7,835 nt of DNA from Porticoccaceae bacterium UBA1117 (lineage in GTDB: Bacteria; Pseudomonadota; Gammaproteobacteria; Pseudomonadales; Porticoccaceae): contig DCBC01000091.1 of NCBI GenBank assembly GCA_002313335.1, positions 1,253 through 9,087 on the forward strand. Reading direction: 5' to 3'. Positions within the stretch are counted from its first letter, which is position 1, and every line of letters begins with the position of its first letter. Position numbers and translations under genes: made by a program. This document shows positions 6,235 through 7,835 of the stretch, in pieces. The notes below the pieces were generated by a model. That model ran no database searches. It was not told the origin of the DNA and was given only the letters and a program-made list of their open reading frames with translations.

Positions 6235-7122
6235 TCAAGCATAAATACCTGAGGACAGATAGCGATCCCCTCGATCGCAGATAATCGTTACAATCACTGC
6301 GTTAGTTAAGTGCTCACTTAGTCTTAATGCAGCAAATACTGCGCCACCCGCTGAGGCACCGCAAAATATGCCCTCTTCCTTAGCTAATCTACGCATCGTC
6401 TGTTCCGCATCATGTTGAGACACGTCCAGCGTTTTATCAACTCTTGCTGCATCAAAAATTCCCGGCAAGTAGGCTTTAGGCCAGCGCCGAATACCTGGGA
6501 TGGACGCGCCCTCCTCAGGCTGAAGGCCAATAATTTCGACAAGCGGATTCTTATTTTTGAGATAGGCTGATACGCCCATAATAGTGCCCGTTGTGCCCAT
6601 AGAGCTAACAAAGTGAGTTACCGTACCTTGGGTATCTCTCCATATCTCAGGGCCAGTACCCTGGAAATGGGATAGTGGATTGTCGGTGTTATTGAACTGG
6701 TCAAGCACTCTGCCAAGCCCTTCGGCCTGCATCCTTAATGCCAGATCACGGGCCCCCTCCATGCCTTCATCAGCACTTACCTCTACTAACTCTGCACCGT
6801 AAGCTCGCATTGCCATTTTACGTTCTATGGTTGCAGTGATCGGCATAATTAGCGTCATTCGATAACCCATCATCGCCGCAGCCATCGCAAGTGCAATACC
6901 AGTATTACCACTGGTGGCTTCAATAAGATGGTCGCCAGGCGCAATTTCGCCCCGAGATTGAGCATTCATAATCATACTTACAGCCGGTCTGTCTTTGACG
7001 CTACCTGCAGGATTATCTCCCTCCATCTTGGCGAGTATAATATTAGACGTATTGCCCGGCATCCTCTGGAGCCTTACCAGACGAGTATTACCGATAGATT
7101 GATCAATTGAAGGGAAATCCAT
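6235..7122 (-). CDS. cysM: Cysteine synthase B (O-acetylserine sulfhydrylase B)
   Basis: This cytosolic PLP enzyme makes L-cysteine from O-acetylserine and sulfide; the CysM isozyme can also use thiosulfate. The 295-residue protein shows NPAGSVKDRPA with the Schiff-base lysine at 43. The substrate loop TSGNTG is at 70-75, the phosphate-binding GTTGT at 176-180, and the PLP-nitrogen Ser at 257 in FCGASAGGA. CysM-specific marks are MRAYGAEL (105-112), ITHF-like VTHFVSSMG, LQPEEGASIPGIRRWP with Arg212/Arg213, and CDRGDRYLSSG near the end. It stops about eight residues earlier than E. coli CysM, losing only the variable tail. Residue 14 is Arg where the family motif usually reads GNTPLV. The ATG at 7122 has AAGGA six bases upstream. 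It follows acpS by 49 bases. No CysB-type site is evident. Confidence 0.96.
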   Translation of the reverse strand: MDFPSIDQSIGNTRLVRLQRMPGNTSNIILAKMEGDNPAGSVKDRPAVSMIMNAQSRGEIAPGDHLIEATSGNTGIALAMAAAMMGYRMTLIMPITATIERKMAMRAYGAELVEVSADEGMEGARDLALRMQAEGLGRVLDQFNNTDNPLSHFQGTGPEIWRDTQGTVTHFVSSMGTTGTIMGVSAYLKNKNPLVEIIGLQPEEGASIPGIRRWPKAYLPGIFDAARVDKTLDVSQHDAEQTMRRLAKEEGIFCGASAGGAVFAALRLSEHLTNAVIVTIICDRGDRYLSSGIYA

Positions 7123-7171
7123 AATCGTTCCTTGCTCTCTAAAAACCGAACCTAAAAGTAATCATCCGAAT

Positions 7172-7549
7172 CTAGTCCGATAGCAACGCATAAGCAATGG
7201 CATACTTTTGCTCATCAGCGATACTCAGAAGTACCTTTTGGGCAGACTTCTCACTAGCAACCTGAGCGGCACCCGCAGACAAGCTTACTGACGGAGCACC
7301 TTTATCATCATTGCTAATAGTCATATCTTGAAAACTTACGCCACTACCTATTCCAGTACCTAAAGCCTTAGCCACAGCTTCCTTAGCCGCAAATCGTTTA
7401 GCCAGAAAAGCAGGCTTTTGGTGACTGGCTTGATAGTGAACTTGCTCGCTAACTGTTAAAATACGTTTTACAAACGCGTCCCCTTGACGATCTAAAACAG
7501 CTGCTATTCTGGCTATTTCTACAATATCAGTACCAATGCCTATGACCAT
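7172..7549 (-). CDS. acpS: Holo-[acyl-carrier-protein] synthase
   Basis: AcpS transfers 4'-phosphopantetheine from coenzyme A to the conserved serine of apo-ACP, activating it for fatty-acid synthesis in the cytoplasm. The 125-residue protein begins MVIGIGTDIVEIARI, with the Mg-binding Asp8. It contains RFAAKEAVAKALGTGIG with Glu57, the second metal ligand; these match the known E. coli pair (Asp9/Glu58). Length is typical for this small trimeric family. The start is unambiguous: its ATG (7549-7547) shares one base with the recO stop (TAATG), so translation is probably coupled to recO. In many gammaproteobacteria pdxJ separates recO and acpS; here it does not. Confidence 0.97.
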   Translation of the reverse strand: MVIGIGTDIVEIARIAAVLDRQGDAFVKRILTVSEQVHYQASHQKPAFLAKRFAAKEAVAKALGTGIGSGVSFQDMTISNDDKGAPSVSLSAGAAQVASEKSAQKVLLSIADEQKYAIAYALLSD

Positions 7550-7835
7550 TACAAAGATTCCTTAGGTGGGTAATCGACCGATCTATCAACACTCATAAGG
7601 TGCTGCCTATAAAGCTCTCGACTATGTAATTTTTGTCCGCCAAGATAAAAGTCTATCACGCTACGCAAAAGTTGCTTAGCCATTCTAGTTACCGACACTT
7701 GATCAAATTCACGGGCGGTAAAGGCCATAATATCTGAACCTTGATAAACACCCGGTGCTATTTTGCTCTGATTTAGGCACTCCACTAAACCTTGATCCGG
7801 AATATAGTTATAAAGCTTGTCACTCATCAAAGGGT
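7549..7835 (-). CDS. recO: DNA repair protein RecO, C-terminal part
   Basis: The frame enters from the right edge and ends at the TAA at 7551-7549, giving the last 94 residues of a protein normally about 230-250 long. RecO binds single-stranded DNA and, with RecR, loads RecA onto SSB-coated gaps. The visible part matches the alpha-helical C-terminal domain of E. coli RecO. AREFDQVS aligns with AREFPDAD, and FYLGGQKLHSRELYRQ aligns with PYLGGKPLKSRELFRQ. The segment at 7827-7720 corresponds to the stretch after the zinc/cysteine region of the family. The N-terminal OB fold lies outside the window. A TTG and an ATG near 7830-7825 are internal codons, not the start. The stop overlaps the acpS start by one base. 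Confidence 0.92.
   Translation of the reverse strand, partial: PLMSDKLYNYIPDQGLVECLNQSKIAPGVYQGSDIMAFTAREFDQVSVTRMAKQLLRSVIDFYLGGQKLHSRELYRQHLMSVDRSVDYPPKESL

Noticed and set aside
7123..7171. T5 run after GGTTCGG between acpS and cysM as a terminator
   Set aside because: No complementary CCGAACC precedes it, so no stem can form. acpS and cysM are more likely co-transcribed.
1..7835. Search for a hidden mobile, defence, CRISPR or biosynthetic system
   Set aside because: All genes are recognisable housekeeping families with uniform composition. I see no direct-repeat arrays, terminal inverted repeats, target duplications, transposase, integrase or tRNA gene.

Overview
The window is a run of chromosomal housekeeping genes, all on the minus strand, read from the right edge to the left. 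The protein families, the gene neighbours and the base composition (mid-40s % GC by eye) fit a free-living gammaproteobacterium. A marine, Cellvibrionales/Pseudomonadales-like lineage is my best guess. This rests on the Pseudomonas/Xanthomonas-type TrpRS, the adk-tsaB pair, and the recO/acpS/cysM/mazG set. It is inference, not a species call.

Layout in the direction of transcription. (1) Right edge, 7835 to 5376: the 3' end of recO (DNA repair) overlaps acpS (holo-ACP synthase) by one base. These are followed closely by cysM (cysteine synthase B) and mazG (NTP pyrophosphohydrolase), a likely operon. Genes often found inside this cluster in relatives are absent: pdxJ between recO and acpS, and rlmD-relA between cysM and mazG. 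(2) A 218-bp gap (5158-5375) is the richest non-coding stretch. It holds a possible promoter and three short complementary arms that could form mutually exclusive stems upstream of adk. (3) adk (adenylate kinase), then after a 155-bp gap tsaB (tRNA t6A synthesis) and a beta-hydroxyacid dehydrogenase closely linked to it. (4) A clear promoter at about 2703-2730, then apeB (M18 aminopeptidase) and trpS (tryptophanyl-tRNA synthetase). (5) A strong promoter at about 238-266, then the start of a lipoprotein gene that runs off the left edge and may be a c5-type cytochrome.

The genes serve core functions: acyl carrier protein activation, cysteine synthesis, nucleotide-pool cleaning and balance, tRNA modification and charging, and peptide turnover. 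I see no mobile element, CRISPR array, RNA gene, phage gene or defence system, and no evidence of a novel multi-gene system. The items most worth a second look are the adk leader structure and the missing operon partners.
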